The notes: generated from the sequence alone by a model not told the origin. A stretch of DNA of 24,593 bases from Brachyspira pilosicoli (GCF_019402445.1 NZ_SRZM01000035.1:1-24593), one strand, 5' to 3'. Shown: positions 1-7,949, numbered from the stretch's first letter. Numbers and translations are program-made.

Positions 1-2
1 TA

Positions 3-401
3 ACGAATATTAATGATTTAAAAATAATAAGTGATGATTTTTTATATAAAAAAGTGATAATAGAAAATAATCCTACTTTTTATAATAATCCAAGTATTAA
101 TGTTTCTCCAACTTTTAATAATGATATTTCAAATGAAAATAATAATTTTAGTAATATTGAAACTTATAGTAAATTAAGTTCTTATATAAAAAATAGTACT
201 AATATAGAAAATAAAACTGAAATATTAAATCTTATTAGAGAACTTGAAGAAGCAAAAGATGATGAAAATAAAGAAGATTATATTGATAAGTTTTTAGAAT
301 TGTTAGAATTATTAGGGAATGTTTTACCAATACCACCTGCCATAATTAAAGGTGCTAAAACAGCAAAGAAATTTTTTGATGCTATAAAAAATAATAATTA
401 A
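3..401 (+). CDS. 3' end of an unrecognised Asn-rich protein (5' end outside window)
   Basis: The reading frame is open from the first complete codon (position 3) to the TAA at 399-401. No stop precedes the GTG at 54, and no ribosome binding site is visible before that GTG. I therefore read this as the tail of a longer gene rather than a 115-residue protein starting at 54. The visible part has an Asn/Ser-rich stretch with a repeated PTF-x-NN motif, then an acidic helical segment (Glu/Asp/Lys-rich, about residues 70-100). It ends in a short hydrophobic, glycine-containing tail followed by Lys/Asn. No domain is recognised. It ends 10 bases before the DUF4145-type gene, so the two are probably cotranscribed. 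Function unknown. Confidence 0.55.
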   Translation, partial: TNINDLKIISDDFLYKKVIIENNPTFYNNPSINVSPTFNNDISNENNNFSNIETYSKLSSYIKNSTNIENKTEILNLIRELEEAKDDENKEDYIDKFLELLELLGNVLPIPPAIIKGAKTAKKFFDAIKNNN

Positions 402-411
402 AGGAAACTAT

Positions 412-1089
412 ATGCAAGAAAAACCAATTGCCAATCCAAATTCTATTTCTGGAATATGTCCTCATTGTGGTATTTATATACAATGGAATTGGGAAGCATT
501 TGCTGAATATAGTAACGGTATAGATATGTATGCTCATTATTATGGATATATTGCAAGATGTAATGACTGTTATGAATATGTTATTTACTATAAAGGAAGA
601 ATGTTATATCCTAAAAATATTTTACTAATAAATCCTAATTCAATTTTTAATGATTATCCTAAATCAAAAAAATTATTTATAGAAGCTGTAGAAGTTTCCC
701 CAATATCTCCAAGAGCTGGTTTAACTTTATCAAGAATGTGTTTAGAGGCTTTAGTTAATGATATTTTAGAAAAACATAATGAAAAGCCTAATAAAGATTT
801 TAATAAAAATATAGATAAATTATTTGAGTTAGATATAATTACTTCAAAGATTAAAGAATTATTATCTAGTGTTAGAATTATAGGAAATAAATCAACTCAT
901 AATTTTAATATTATAGATACAGAAAATGAGCCAATGGTTGATGATTGTATTACGATTTTAGAATTTATTAATAGAGTATTAGAACACATTAGAACTACAT
1001 CAGAAGAAAGTGAAGAATTATCTATTTTAGAAAGAAAGTTAAAAGGTGAAAAGATAGATAATATTGAAGATGAAGAATGTCCTTTTTGA
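412..1089 (+). CDS. DUF4145-type protein with N-terminal zinc ribbon
   Basis: A 225-residue soluble protein. The ATG follows AAGGAA with about 6 bases spacing. Two Cys pairs, C16-x2-C19 and C50-x2-C53, form a likely zinc ribbon. A helical domain follows (about residues 80-200) whose core, with SPRAG then LSRMCLEAL and later GNKSTHN, matches the pattern of the DUF4145 family as I know it. Family members occur alone or fused to restriction or defence proteins, and their biochemical role is not established. No membrane segment or signal peptide is seen. It lies 10 bases after the preceding ORF. Immediately after its stop the base composition changes sharply into a GC-rich repeat patch. Any defence role here would be inference only. 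Confidence 0.7.
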   Translation: MQEKPIANPNSISGICPHCGIYIQWNWEAFAEYSNGIDMYAHYYGYIARCNDCYEYVIYYKGRMLYPKNILLINPNSIFNDYPKSKKLFIEAVEVSPISPRAGLTLSRMCLEALVNDILEKHNEKPNKDFNKNIDKLFELDIITSKIKELLSSVRIIGNKSTHNFNIIDTENEPMVDDCITILEFINRVLEHIRTTSEESEELSILERKLKGEKIDNIEDEECPF

Positions 1090-1098
1090 TTGTTTAAT

Positions 1099-1275
1099 GT
1101 TAGATAGTCGCTTGCCGAAAACTTATGCTAATCTAATATGCGATAATGAACCGCACACTGGTACATATTCTACAATATTAAACTATGCCGTGCGGAAAGC
1201 CCGTATGGCGAATACTGCTACAGCTAGTAGGGCGTTAGATAGGCGAGTAGTTAGCTAGGCGAGTAGCCGTAATAC
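1099..1275. other. GC-rich anomalous intergenic patch
   Basis: Composition departs sharply from the surroundings. In 1181-1270 I count 48 G/C out of 90 (about 53%), against roughly a quarter to 30% in neighbouring genes. It contains a 9-base direct repeat, GTTAGATAG, at 1099-1107 and 1234-1242. It also holds a 6-base GC inverted repeat (CCGCAC at 1151-1156, GTGCGG at 1190-1195) and a 16-base tandem repeat (listed separately). No plausible protein, tRNA fold or transposase is seen. It separates two convergent accessory units, and the minus-strand DUF2442 gene terminates inside it. It may be a copy of a dispersed repeat or a remnant of inserted DNA. Confidence 0.6.
1234..1266. repeat. 16-bp tandem repeat, two copies
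   Basis: Unit 1 (1234-1249) and unit 2 (1250-1265) differ at one base only (GTTAGATAGG... versus GTTAGCTAGG..., both ending CGAGTA). The first base of a third unit (G) follows. A related string, GCTAGTAGGGC, lies just upstream at 1223-1233. The minus-strand DUF2442 stop codon falls inside unit 2. Confidence 0.75.
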
Positions 1276-1499
1276 AAAGTGTTGCATGATATATCTAAAT
1301 CATCATTCCAAGATATACCATATCCGCCAACATCTACTTTTACAAGATTAAATAAATTTCTATTCTTCAAAATTTCAAACTCTTTATGTTCAGAGATTAG
1401 TTTTTTTATATCATAATATTTAATTTCTTCATTTTCAAATATTATCTCTAAAATAAGATTATCCAAAGCTTTAACATTTTTTATTTTATGGAAAGTCAT
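1251..1499 (-). CDS. DUF2442-type small protein, 3' end in repeat DNA
   Basis: An 82-residue protein with the DUF2442 pattern: N-terminal beta-rich half (hydrophobic strands with FENEEIKYYD), a central helix, and the hallmark VDVGGYGISWNDDLDISCN near the C-terminus. Family members usually continue after the conserved Cys-Asn with a short Trp-containing tail. Here the last residues (Gly-Tyr-Ser-Pro-Ser) and the stop are encoded by the GC-rich tandem repeat, so the native tail may have been replaced. The core fold looks intact. It starts 2 bases after the DUF4160 gene ends, so the two are translated from one message. DUF2442/DUF4160 pairs are common in accessory regions. A toxin-antitoxin role has been suggested for such pairs but I cannot establish it here. 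Confidence 0.72.
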   Translation of the reverse strand: MTFHKIKNVKALDNLILEIIFENEEIKYYDIKKLISEHKEFEILKNRNLFNLVKVDVGGYGISWNDDLDISCNTLYYGYSPS

Positions 1500-1501
1500 A
1501 A

Positions 1502-1756
1502 TTACTCCAAAGGCTCTAATTGTTTAAAGTTTTGAGTCTCCCACATATTTAAAAGTTCGTCTTTATTATCTTTAGCCCATTCTAATACAAGAGAATATGC
1601 TTTATTAGGTAAATCACCTTCTATCATTTTTAATTCATTTATATCAATAACTCCCACATATTCACCATATATAGCGTGAAAATGCGGAGGATTATGTTCT
1701 TTCTGCTGAAAATACATTTTAATAATGATACCATAAAATCTTGATATAACAGGCAT
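1502..1756 (-). CDS. DUF4160-type small protein
   Basis: An 84-residue protein matching the DUF4160 family: an N-terminal MPVISRFYGIIIKMYF strand, then the conserved EHNPPHFHAIYGEY block (about residues 20-33), and a C-terminal helix with LVLEWAKDNKDELLNMWE. The His-Pro-Pro-His-Phe-His motif is the family hallmark. Full length for the family. An AAGGAC ribosome binding site lies about 7 bases upstream of the ATG on the minus strand, and a promoter-like pair precedes it. It is the first gene of a two-gene unit with DUF2442. Molecular function is unknown. The conserved His-rich block could bind metal, but that is inference. Confidence 0.75.
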   Translation of the reverse strand: MPVISRFYGIIIKMYFQQKEHNPPHFHAIYGEYVGVIDINELKMIEGDLPNKAYSLVLEWAKDNKDELLNMWETQNFKQLEPLE

Positions 1757-1780
1757 TTTTAAGTCCTTATTTTTTTATTA

Positions 1781-1809
1781 ATTTTAACATATAGATTGTG
1801 TTTTTACAA
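1781..1809 (-). promoter_or_regulatory. Putative sigma70-type promoter for the DUF4160/DUF2442 pair
   Basis: On the minus strand, TTGTAA (1804-1809) and TAAAAT (1781-1786) are separated by 17 bases. This places a transcript start about 20 bases upstream of the DUF4160 start codon. In such AT-rich DNA chance matches are frequent, so this is moderate evidence only. Confidence 0.4.
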
Positions 1810-1919
1810 ATGGTTTATTGTTTTTTAATATAGTAAGGGTAATAGATGTTTTTATTATTCTGAAATACTTCGATATAAGCAAAAAGCCTCCTTTTTTCTT
1901 TAATAATAATAATTATTAG

Positions 1920-1947
1920 TTGTATTTTTGTATTAATTTTATATAAT
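1920..1947 (+). promoter_or_regulatory. Putative promoter abutting the GH13 start codon
   Basis: TTGTAT (1920-1925), 16 bases, then a perfect TATAAT (1942-1947). The ATG of the GH13 gene is at 1954, where transcription from this -10 box would be expected to begin (about 1953-1955). No Shine-Dalgarno-like purine run precedes the ATG. Together these suggest a leaderless message. Confidence 0.42.
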
Positions 1948-1953
1948 ATATAC

Positions 1954-3312
1954 ATGAATACTTCTATTTACAATCTATTTCCTCCTCTTTTGGGGCACAT
2001 CTCCAACTGGTATAAGCATATTGATAGAATTAAATACATGGGCTTTGAATGGATTTATATAAACCCTATTACATATCCTGGCTTTAGCGGTAGTTTGTAC
2101 GCTGCGAAAGATTATTACAAATATAATGAAAACTTCTTTTCAAGTGCTGAGGCTAATATTGCTGAAAAAGAATTAAAAGATTTTTTGAAATATTGTAAAA
2201 AAAATAATATTAAGGTTATGATAGATTTAGTTATCAATCATTCTTCGAAGGATAGTGTATTAGTTGATGAGCATTTTGAATGGTATTTGTTAGATGATGA
2301 AGGTAAATTAAAATCCCCTGGTGCTTGGGACAATGGAGTGTGGATTGAATGGGGCGATTTGGCTAGCTTCAACAATGAAAAGCCTGAAGATGGTGATAAT
2401 CCTATTTGGAGCTATTGGAAAGAGTTAATACTTCATAATTTGAGTTTAGGTTTTGACGGGTTTAGATGTGATGCCGCTTACAAGGTTAATAAAGATTTGT
2501 GGATATATCTTATTGACATTGCTAAAACTAAGAAAAAAGATACTGTGTTTTTTGCTGAGAGTTTAGGCTGTTCTATGGAAGATACATTGTCTTTGATTGA
2601 GGCTGGATTTGATTATGTGGCAAGCAGTGCAAAGTGGTGGGATTATGAGTCTGAATGGTTTATAGAGCAGTATGATTTGGCTAGAGAAAAGTCTAAACAA
2701 ATAGCTTTCCCTAGTAATCATGATACTTTGAGGCTTATTAATGAATATAACGGTAATATATGGCAAGTTATGCAGAGATTTTTGTTTACTGCTATAGTTT
2801 GCGATATGTGGATGATAACTTTGGGCGATGAATACGGCTTTTATAATAGATGCGATGTTGTAAAAGGTAATGAGTTTGAGAATATTAGCTATGATTTAAG
2901 CGAGTTTATAAAAGATATTGGTAATTATATAAAAAATAATGATATACTTGCTAATTGCGGTAAAATAGTGTCTATTGATTTGCAGGAGAAGAAGCTAATA
3001 GAGGAACTTAAAAAGAAACTAGAAAACTCACAAGAAGAAAATAATATAAATAATGATAATGAAGAAGAAGAGAAAAAAAATCCTCTAAAGCGTTTTTATA
3101 AATATAGCCTAGATGAAAAAGATGTTGTTTTAATAGTAATTAACACAAGTGCAGATAAAGAAACTTTAGAAATAGATAAATACAATATAATAGAAGATAT
3201 ATCATTTAATAATAGAGTAAATAATTTTGAAAGCGGCGTAGTAGAGTTTTTGCCTTATCAATTAAAGATATTTAAAGTGGTAAAAACTATTAGTTATAAT
3301 TTAGAAGGTTAA
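1954..3312 (+). CDS. GH13 alpha-amylase-family protein, cytoplasmic
   Basis: A 452-residue GH13 (beta/alpha)8-barrel enzyme. Visible conserved regions: region I DLVINH (D91-H96), region II GFDGFRCDAA with R171 and nucleophile D173, region III FFAESLG with acid/base E202, and region IV SNHD with D257. All three catalytic carboxylates are present, so it should be active on alpha-glucans or related alpha-glucosides. The WGDLASFN then GFDGFRCDA layout is reminiscent of GlgE-type maltosyltransferases, but the long N-terminal domains of GlgE are absent and the substrate cannot be named. An Asn/Glu-rich low-complexity linker (about 355-378) separates the barrel from a C-terminal beta domain (about 380-445). 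No signal peptide, so it acts inside the cell. The ATG at 1954 is the first possible in-frame start after an upstream stop at 1876. It is followed 6 bases later by a sensor kinase gene. Confidence 0.85.
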   Translation: MNTSIYNLFPPLLGHISNWYKHIDRIKYMGFEWIYINPITYPGFSGSLYAAKDYYKYNENFFSSAEANIAEKELKDFLKYCKKNNIKVMIDLVINHSSKDSVLVDEHFEWYLLDDEGKLKSPGAWDNGVWIEWGDLASFNNEKPEDGDNPIWSYWKELILHNLSLGFDGFRCDAAYKVNKDLWIYLIDIAKTKKKDTVFFAESLGCSMEDTLSLIEAGFDYVASSAKWWDYESEWFIEQYDLAREKSKQIAFPSNHDTLRLINEYNGNIWQVMQRFLFTAIVCDMWMITLGDEYGFYNRCDVVKGNEFENISYDLSEFIKDIGNYIKNNDILANCGKIVSIDLQEKKLIEELKKKLENSQEENNINNDNEEEEKKNPLKRFYKYSLDEKDVVLIVINTSADKETLEIDKYNIIEDISFNNRVNNFESGVVEFLPYQLKIFKVVKTISYNLEG

Positions 3313-3318
3313 TTTGTT

Positions 3319-5718
3319 ATGTCAGAACATAAATCTATAGAAACTTTTTTTAGAGACTTATCTATGGGTCTTCTTTATATGGAAAACACCTATGAGATAG
3401 ATAGGGTTGTGGATTTTTTTTTGGAACAGGTTTGTACTTTTTATGGATTTGATTGCGGAGAGGTTTATTTTTCTAAAGGGGATTATTTAATACTTAGGGG
3501 AGTATATGGCATTGACAGGTATTATGTTTGTAAAGTTGATTTCCCTATAGCAAAAAACAGAATAGAAGAGGTTTTATATAAGCAAAAGAGATATGTCGGC
3601 AATAATATGAATATTAGTGAGTTTGAAGTTTTTAATGATTATTCTTCACTAATGGTTTTGCCTATTTATTTGCATAATAATCCTTTAGGTTTAATTGCTT
3701 TTAGAAATAGAGAGGATAAAAGAGAGTATTATAAAACTATATTAGAAGATTTACTTAATATAATAGGTCATTTTGCAGTATATGCCAATAATGTTTTACA
3801 GAATGTTACATATAAAGAGAAAGATAAACAATTAAAATTACTTAGAGAGCTTTATATAAAATTAAGCGATATAGACCAATTTGATTCTAATCTAAAAGGC
3901 ATTTCAGAAGATATAGCAAATATATTTAGTTCGAGCAAAGCATTTATGATGTTTAGCTATGATAATAGTAGTAGATTTGAAACTATATCTAAATATGGTT
4001 TTGATGATAATTTTGATTGTACTATTTTTGAGAAAGAAAATCATATATCTAATTGTATAAAAGACGGTAAATGTTTTATTAATAATATAGCAAAGACAGA
4101 ATGTGCAGAAAGGTTTATAGGTATTATTAATAGGTCTGTGTTATTTAATAGAGTTATGATTAGAGAGGGTGTTGATGTTTATATTGTAGTAATAGATAGA
4201 ATTCCAGATGCTGTTAATCCATTAGGTGATTTTGATAATGAAGATGCTGGATTATTAAAACCTCTTTTATTAAACATTTCAAGTAGGGTATCAGAATATT
4301 ATAATATAGTAGAATTGAGCAAAGCTAATGAAAAAAATATGCGTCATATGTCTCGTTTAAACACATTATATGATATGAGTAATATTTTAGTAGAGCGTTC
4401 AAAGACAGAAGATATATTATTTTTACTATTGACTATTACAACAATAGGAGATGTTTTTGCTTTTAATAGGGCATTTGCTTTTCTTTATGATGAGGGGTTT
4501 AATGTATTTAGGGGTCGTATGTGTATAGCTCCTAAAGACGGAGAAGAGGCTGCTTATATATGGAATGATATGAAAAATATTGATAAGTATGCTTTAAGAG
4601 AGAAGATAATGCTTTCTTTTAATATGAATAGTATTAAAGCTTCTTGGGATTTGAATCAGCAGTTTATTAATACTGTTATACCTAATAATGAAAATTGCGA
4701 GTTATTTTTTGAGGTTTTTAAGACGCATGATACTATTAATATTACTAATATAAATGAAGATAATAGAGTTGAACAATTAAGGCAGTATACAGATTTATTT
4801 GGTAATTATCCTTTTGCTATTATACCAATAATGAACGCTAGTAAATGTATAGGTATGATATTAGTTGATAATCCTTTTAATAATAAAGCTATACCTAATG
4901 ATGACTTAGATTATTTAAAGATGTTTGGCAGGCAGGCTGCTGTTGCTTTAGGGTATTCATATCTTTATAATGAACTTGAAAAGAATAATAATGCTTTAAA
5001 GACTGCCGAGAAGACTTTGTTTGATATGAAGAGTTTGGCTATTATAGGGGAGATGAGTTCTTCTATGGCACATAATTTGAGGAATTTTATTGTACCTATT
5101 GCAGGGTTTGCTAATAGACTTGTGAGAGTAAGTACTGATGAAAATATCAAGAAATATGCTCAGATTATAGCCGATGAAGTTGAAAATTTAGAAAATTATA
5201 TTAGAAAAAATTTATCATTTGCTAAAAGTATTAATCTAGAAACAGAAAAAATTAAAATAGAAGATATCATTAAATATATTACTATTATATCTAATGAATA
5301 CATAAAAAAGAGCAATAAAGATATAAAATTCTATGCTCATAATTTCTGTAAAAAAGATATTGTGTATTGGGATTATGATAGAATGAATGAAGTTATATTT
5401 AACTTGGTTGTTAATGCAATAGATGCTATATCAGATGAAAAATATGCTATTATAAGTGTATTGTTTAGTAATAATTTATATAATGATTCAATGATAGATA
5501 TAATAGTAGAAAATACCAATTCTTATATTTCAGATGAAACTATGGAAAATATTTTTAAGCCGTTTTTTACTACAAAAAGTCATGGTGTTGGTATTGGTTT
5601 AGCTATATCAAAAAGAATAGTAGAAGCACATGGTGGCAGTATGAATGTAAAAAGTATTAATACTCCATTTGAAGCTACTAGTTTTACTATTACAGTTCCT
5701 GAGGTTTTAAATAATTAA
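3319..5718 (+). CDS. Soluble multi-GAF sensor histidine kinase
   Basis: A 799-residue protein without membrane segments. Two or three GAF-like sensory domains occupy about residues 10-155, 170-320 and 350-550 (the last with FAFNRAFAF and a GEEAAYIW block). A coiled linker follows, then a phosphoacceptor helix with H585 in SSMAHNLRN, and a HATPase domain with N-box residues N695 and N699 (NLVVNAIDA), a PFFTTK F-box and GVGIGLAISKRIVEAHGG. The G1 region is altered: where the usual D-x-G-x-G or N-T-G occurs, this protein has ENTNSYIS, so the usual Gly is Asn. AGAAGG overlapping the end of the GH13 gene serves as ribosome binding site, indicating cotranscription. No response regulator is nearby, so its partner is unknown. 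It probably senses a cytoplasmic ligand. Confidence 0.85.
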   Translation: MSEHKSIETFFRDLSMGLLYMENTYEIDRVVDFFLEQVCTFYGFDCGEVYFSKGDYLILRGVYGIDRYYVCKVDFPIAKNRIEEVLYKQKRYVGNNMNISEFEVFNDYSSLMVLPIYLHNNPLGLIAFRNREDKREYYKTILEDLLNIIGHFAVYANNVLQNVTYKEKDKQLKLLRELYIKLSDIDQFDSNLKGISEDIANIFSSSKAFMMFSYDNSSRFETISKYGFDDNFDCTIFEKENHISNCIKDGKCFINNIAKTECAERFIGIINRSVLFNRVMIREGVDVYIVVIDRIPDAVNPLGDFDNEDAGLLKPLLLNISSRVSEYYNIVELSKANEKNMRHMSRLNTLYDMSNILVERSKTEDILFLLLTITTIGDVFAFNRAFAFLYDEGFNVFRGRMCIAPKDGEEAAYIWNDMKNIDKYALREKIMLSFNMNSIKASWDLNQQFINTVIPNNENCELFFEVFKTHDTINITNINEDNRVEQLRQYTDLFGNYPFAIIPIMNASKCIGMILVDNPFNNKAIPNDDLDYLKMFGRQAAVALGYSYLYNELEKNNNALKTAEKTLFDMKSLAIIGEMSSSMAHNLRNFIVPIAGFANRLVRVSTDENIKKYAQIIADEVENLENYIRKNLSFAKSINLETEKIKIEDIIKYITIISNEYIKKSNKDIKFYAHNFCKKDIVYWDYDRMNEVIFNLVVNAIDAISDEKYAIISVLFSNNLYNDSMIDIIVENTNSYISDETMENIFKPFFTTKSHGVGIGLAISKRIVEAHGGSMNVKSINTPFEATSFTITVPEVLNN

Positions 5719-5724
5719 TAAATA

Positions 5725-5748
5725 TATTCCGATAATAGTATTGGAGTA
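5725..5748 (+). promoter_or_regulatory. Hairpin covering the ribosome binding site of the next gene
   Basis: Bases 5725-5734 can pair with 5739-5748 in a 10-bp stem with two G-U pairs and a 4-base ATAG loop. The 3' arm contains the GGAG (5743-5746) that lies 7 bases before the ATG at 5754. The fold would hide that ribosome binding site in the message from the kinase gene. It is not followed by a T-run, so it is not a typical terminator. Confidence 0.45.
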
Positions 5749-5753
5749 AGTTT

Positions 5754-6557
5754 ATGGCAAAAATAAGTGAAGTAGCTAAGGCTGAATGTGTTAGAAGACA
5801 AAACAAATATAAAGATTTACTTTCTGTTGTAGAATCTAAATTAAATAAGTTAGAAAAAGAAATATCTACTATAGATGATGAATTATTGGCAGCATATAAA
5901 AAGATAGATTTAGCAGTTTTATATATTAATGCTTCTTCATTAATAGCAACTTCATGTTATGTGGCAATAGATTCTATAGATGTGAGGTCAGAAAATCAGC
6001 TTAACGATGGAAGAAGATATATTAACAAGGCTATTATTTTACTTGAAGAGGCTTTGGGAAATCATTCTGATGATTCGCTTTCATTAAATGAAAATATACA
6101 TGAATACTTAAAAGACAAGCTTAATGATGAATGGAGATATAAGTTTATATGTTCATTTGGTTATGTTATAGACTTTTTTAAGTATTGTTATGGTGAAAAC
6201 TCAAAATGGCTTCAAAATTTTTATGAGATAGAATGGCGTTTTGCTTTAATATCAAAAAATATAATAGATTTCAAAAATTATATAAAAGAGTTAAGCCCAG
6301 ATGTAGAAGGATATATTTATAGGGTGAAACTTATGAGATTATCAAAATCTTTATTATCAACAGCAGCAGAACAGCATAGAACAAAATATGAATTAAAAGA
6401 AAGAAGATTAGATGATATGAAAATAGCTCTCAATTTAATAGCTGCTTTAAGAAGAATAAATGTATATCTCAATGAAACAGAAGAGGCAGAATCACAGAAA
6501 AAGATTTATGACCTTTGGAAAAAGAAAATGGACGACGACATCAAAAAAATGTCTTGA
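5754..6557 (+). CDS. Unrecognised helical, coiled-coil protein
   Basis: A 267-residue, charged, almost wholly helical protein with no signal peptide or membrane segment. Residues about 15-55 form a strong coiled coil (heptad Leu/Ile with Lys/Glu). A central domain (about 55-190) carries Trp, Tyr and Phe clusters, and a second long charged helix covers about 205-265. The C-terminus is very Lys/Asp-rich. I recognise no family. It follows the sensor kinase by 35 bases with GGAG before the ATG, and probably shares its transcript. A partner or adaptor role with the kinase is possible but only by position. Confidence 0.7.
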   Translation: MAKISEVAKAECVRRQNKYKDLLSVVESKLNKLEKEISTIDDELLAAYKKIDLAVLYINASSLIATSCYVAIDSIDVRSENQLNDGRRYINKAIILLEEALGNHSDDSLSLNENIHEYLKDKLNDEWRYKFICSFGYVIDFFKYCYGENSKWLQNFYEIEWRFALISKNIIDFKNYIKELSPDVEGYIYRVKLMRLSKSLLSTAAEQHRTKYELKERRLDDMKIALNLIAALRRINVYLNETEEAESQKKIYDLWKKKMDDDIKKMS

Positions 6558-6576
6558 TAGGTTTTTATATATTATT

Positions 6577-7824
6577 TCACTCTGCTATTATAATATCATC
6601 TTCATATTGTAAAGATTTTACAGTTATAAGCTCTTTTTTATTTAAGGCTTTATTACTTTTGAACTTTACTTTTAAATATTCGCCGCTTGTGCCTATATAA
6701 TAATTATTCTCCAAAACCTCTTCAACAATAACGTCTAATTTTCTACCTAAAGCATTATTATAATAATTATCTTTCATTTTGTTGTTTAATTCATTTAAAA
6801 GTTTTGCTCTTTTTAATTTTCTTCTATATCCTATTTTATTTGGCATTTTTGATGATGGTGTATTTTCTCTGTCTGAATATCTAAACACATGCATTTTTAT
6901 AAACTTTGACTCTTCGCATAAATTGTATGTATCATTAAAATCATCATTTTCTTCTTCTGGAAAGCCAACCATTACATCTGTGCTTATTGCCATATTGGGA
7001 TTAACTTTATATAGTTTTTCTATAGAAGTTAAATATTCTTCCCTTGTATATCTTCTGTTCATTAATTTTAATATTTTGTTGCTTCCAGATTGCAGAGGTA
7101 TATGAGCATGAGGACATAATACATCTTTATTTTTAAAAAGGTTTATAAGCTCATCATCAAAATAAATCGGTTCAACAGATGAAAGTCTTATTCTAATGCC
7201 GTATTTAGAAGAATGCTCTAATATATTTTTTAGTATATCAGCAAATTTTATTTCGTTGTTATAGTTGTAAGAACCTAAATTAAGACCTGTTAATACTATT
7301 TCTTTATAATTGTAATCATTAGCAATTTTTATAGCCTCATATATTTTATTTGGCTCAAGGCTTTTATGTTTGCCGCGTACTCTCGAAACTATACAATAAC
7401 TACAAAACACTTCGCATCCATCTTGTATTTTTAAATATGCTCTGCTTTGTTCCTGTGGGAAAAATATTGGAGATTTTATTTCTTTGTTTGTATCTTTTTG
7501 TATAGTATTAAATATAATTTGTGCTGCTTCTTCTTTATGGTCATTATTAATTGTGATAATATTTTTATTTTCTGTAGTAAAGCCTTTTTTTGAAACATAA
7601 CAGCCTATTAAAAATATTTTTTTTTGTTCTATATCTTCCAATTTTTCTAAGTAGGACACTAATTTTTTATCGCTGTCATTTGTTACAGTGCATGTATTAA
7701 TTGCTATAGCATCTGCTTCTTTTAGTGTTGTGATATTTGCTCCCATATTTTTTAATTCGTAGGCTATCTTTTCGCTTTCGTATTGATTTAGTCTGCATCC
7801 GAATGTGTGTATATGTATATTCAT
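6577..7824 (-). CDS. mtaB: tRNA t6A37 methylthiotransferase MtaB
   Basis: A 415-residue radical SAM methylthiotransferase that converts t6A to ms2t6A at position 37 of tRNAs reading ANN codons. The N-terminal UPF0004 domain (about 1-105) carries the cluster cysteines C10, C45 and C75 and begins with the typical TFGCRLNQYESE. The radical SAM core holds C137-x3-C141-x2-C144 in DGCEVFCSYC, followed by IVSRVRG. LTGLNLGSYN and the DVMVGFPEE block are the usual family motifs. A TRAM-like RNA-binding tail covers about 355-415. The sequence style (FGCRLNQ, GLNLG) fits MtaB better than MiaB or RimO. The ATG is preceded by a GAGAG-type ribosome binding site. It is transcribed convergently with the unrecognised helical gene and divergently from ftsZ. 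Confidence 0.9.
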   Translation of the reverse strand: MNIHIHTFGCRLNQYESEKIAYELKNMGANITTLKEADAIAINTCTVTNDSDKKLVSYLEKLEDIEQKKIFLIGCYVSKKGFTTENKNIITINNDHKEEAAQIIFNTIQKDTNKEIKSPIFFPQEQSRAYLKIQDGCEVFCSYCIVSRVRGKHKSLEPNKIYEAIKIANDYNYKEIVLTGLNLGSYNYNNEIKFADILKNILEHSSKYGIRIRLSSVEPIYFDDELINLFKNKDVLCPHAHIPLQSGSNKILKLMNRRYTREEYLTSIEKLYKVNPNMAISTDVMVGFPEEENDDFNDTYNLCEESKFIKMHVFRYSDRENTPSSKMPNKIGYRRKLKRAKLLNELNNKMKDNYYNNALGRKLDVIVEEVLENNYYIGTSGEYLKVKFKSNKALNKKELITVKSLQYEDDIIIAE

Positions 7825-7918
7825 CTATTTCTCTCTTTATTAATAAAAAAACTCTATTTATTTTTTGTTTATAAATAATAACAAATTATATAATAACATA
7901 TTTTTTTATTTTTACTAC

Positions 7919-7949
7919 TTGCAGAAAATTTTAATTATGTTAATATAAT
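7919..7949 (+). promoter_or_regulatory. Putative ftsZ promoter
   Basis: TTGCAG (7919-7924) is followed by TAATATAAT. This offers TAATAT at 16 bases (7941-7946) or a perfect TATAAT at 19 bases (7944-7949). It would start transcription about 50 bases before the ftsZ ATG. The intergenic region is very AT-rich, so support is moderate. Confidence 0.4.

Noticed and set aside
1099..1242. Integron attC site (GTTAGAT fits the GTTRRRY core)
   Set aside because: No matching RYYYAAC partner or attC-like fold was found between the copies, and no integrase is present.
1099..1242. Target-site duplication of a small transposon
   Set aside because: The GTTAGATAG direct repeats flank about 126 bases, but no terminal inverted repeats are visible, and the second copy is part of the tandem repeat.
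1064..1258. Short plus-strand reading frame across the GC-rich patch
   Set aside because: It starts inside the DUF4145 gene without a ribosome binding site, and its composition follows the repeats. No protein-like pattern.
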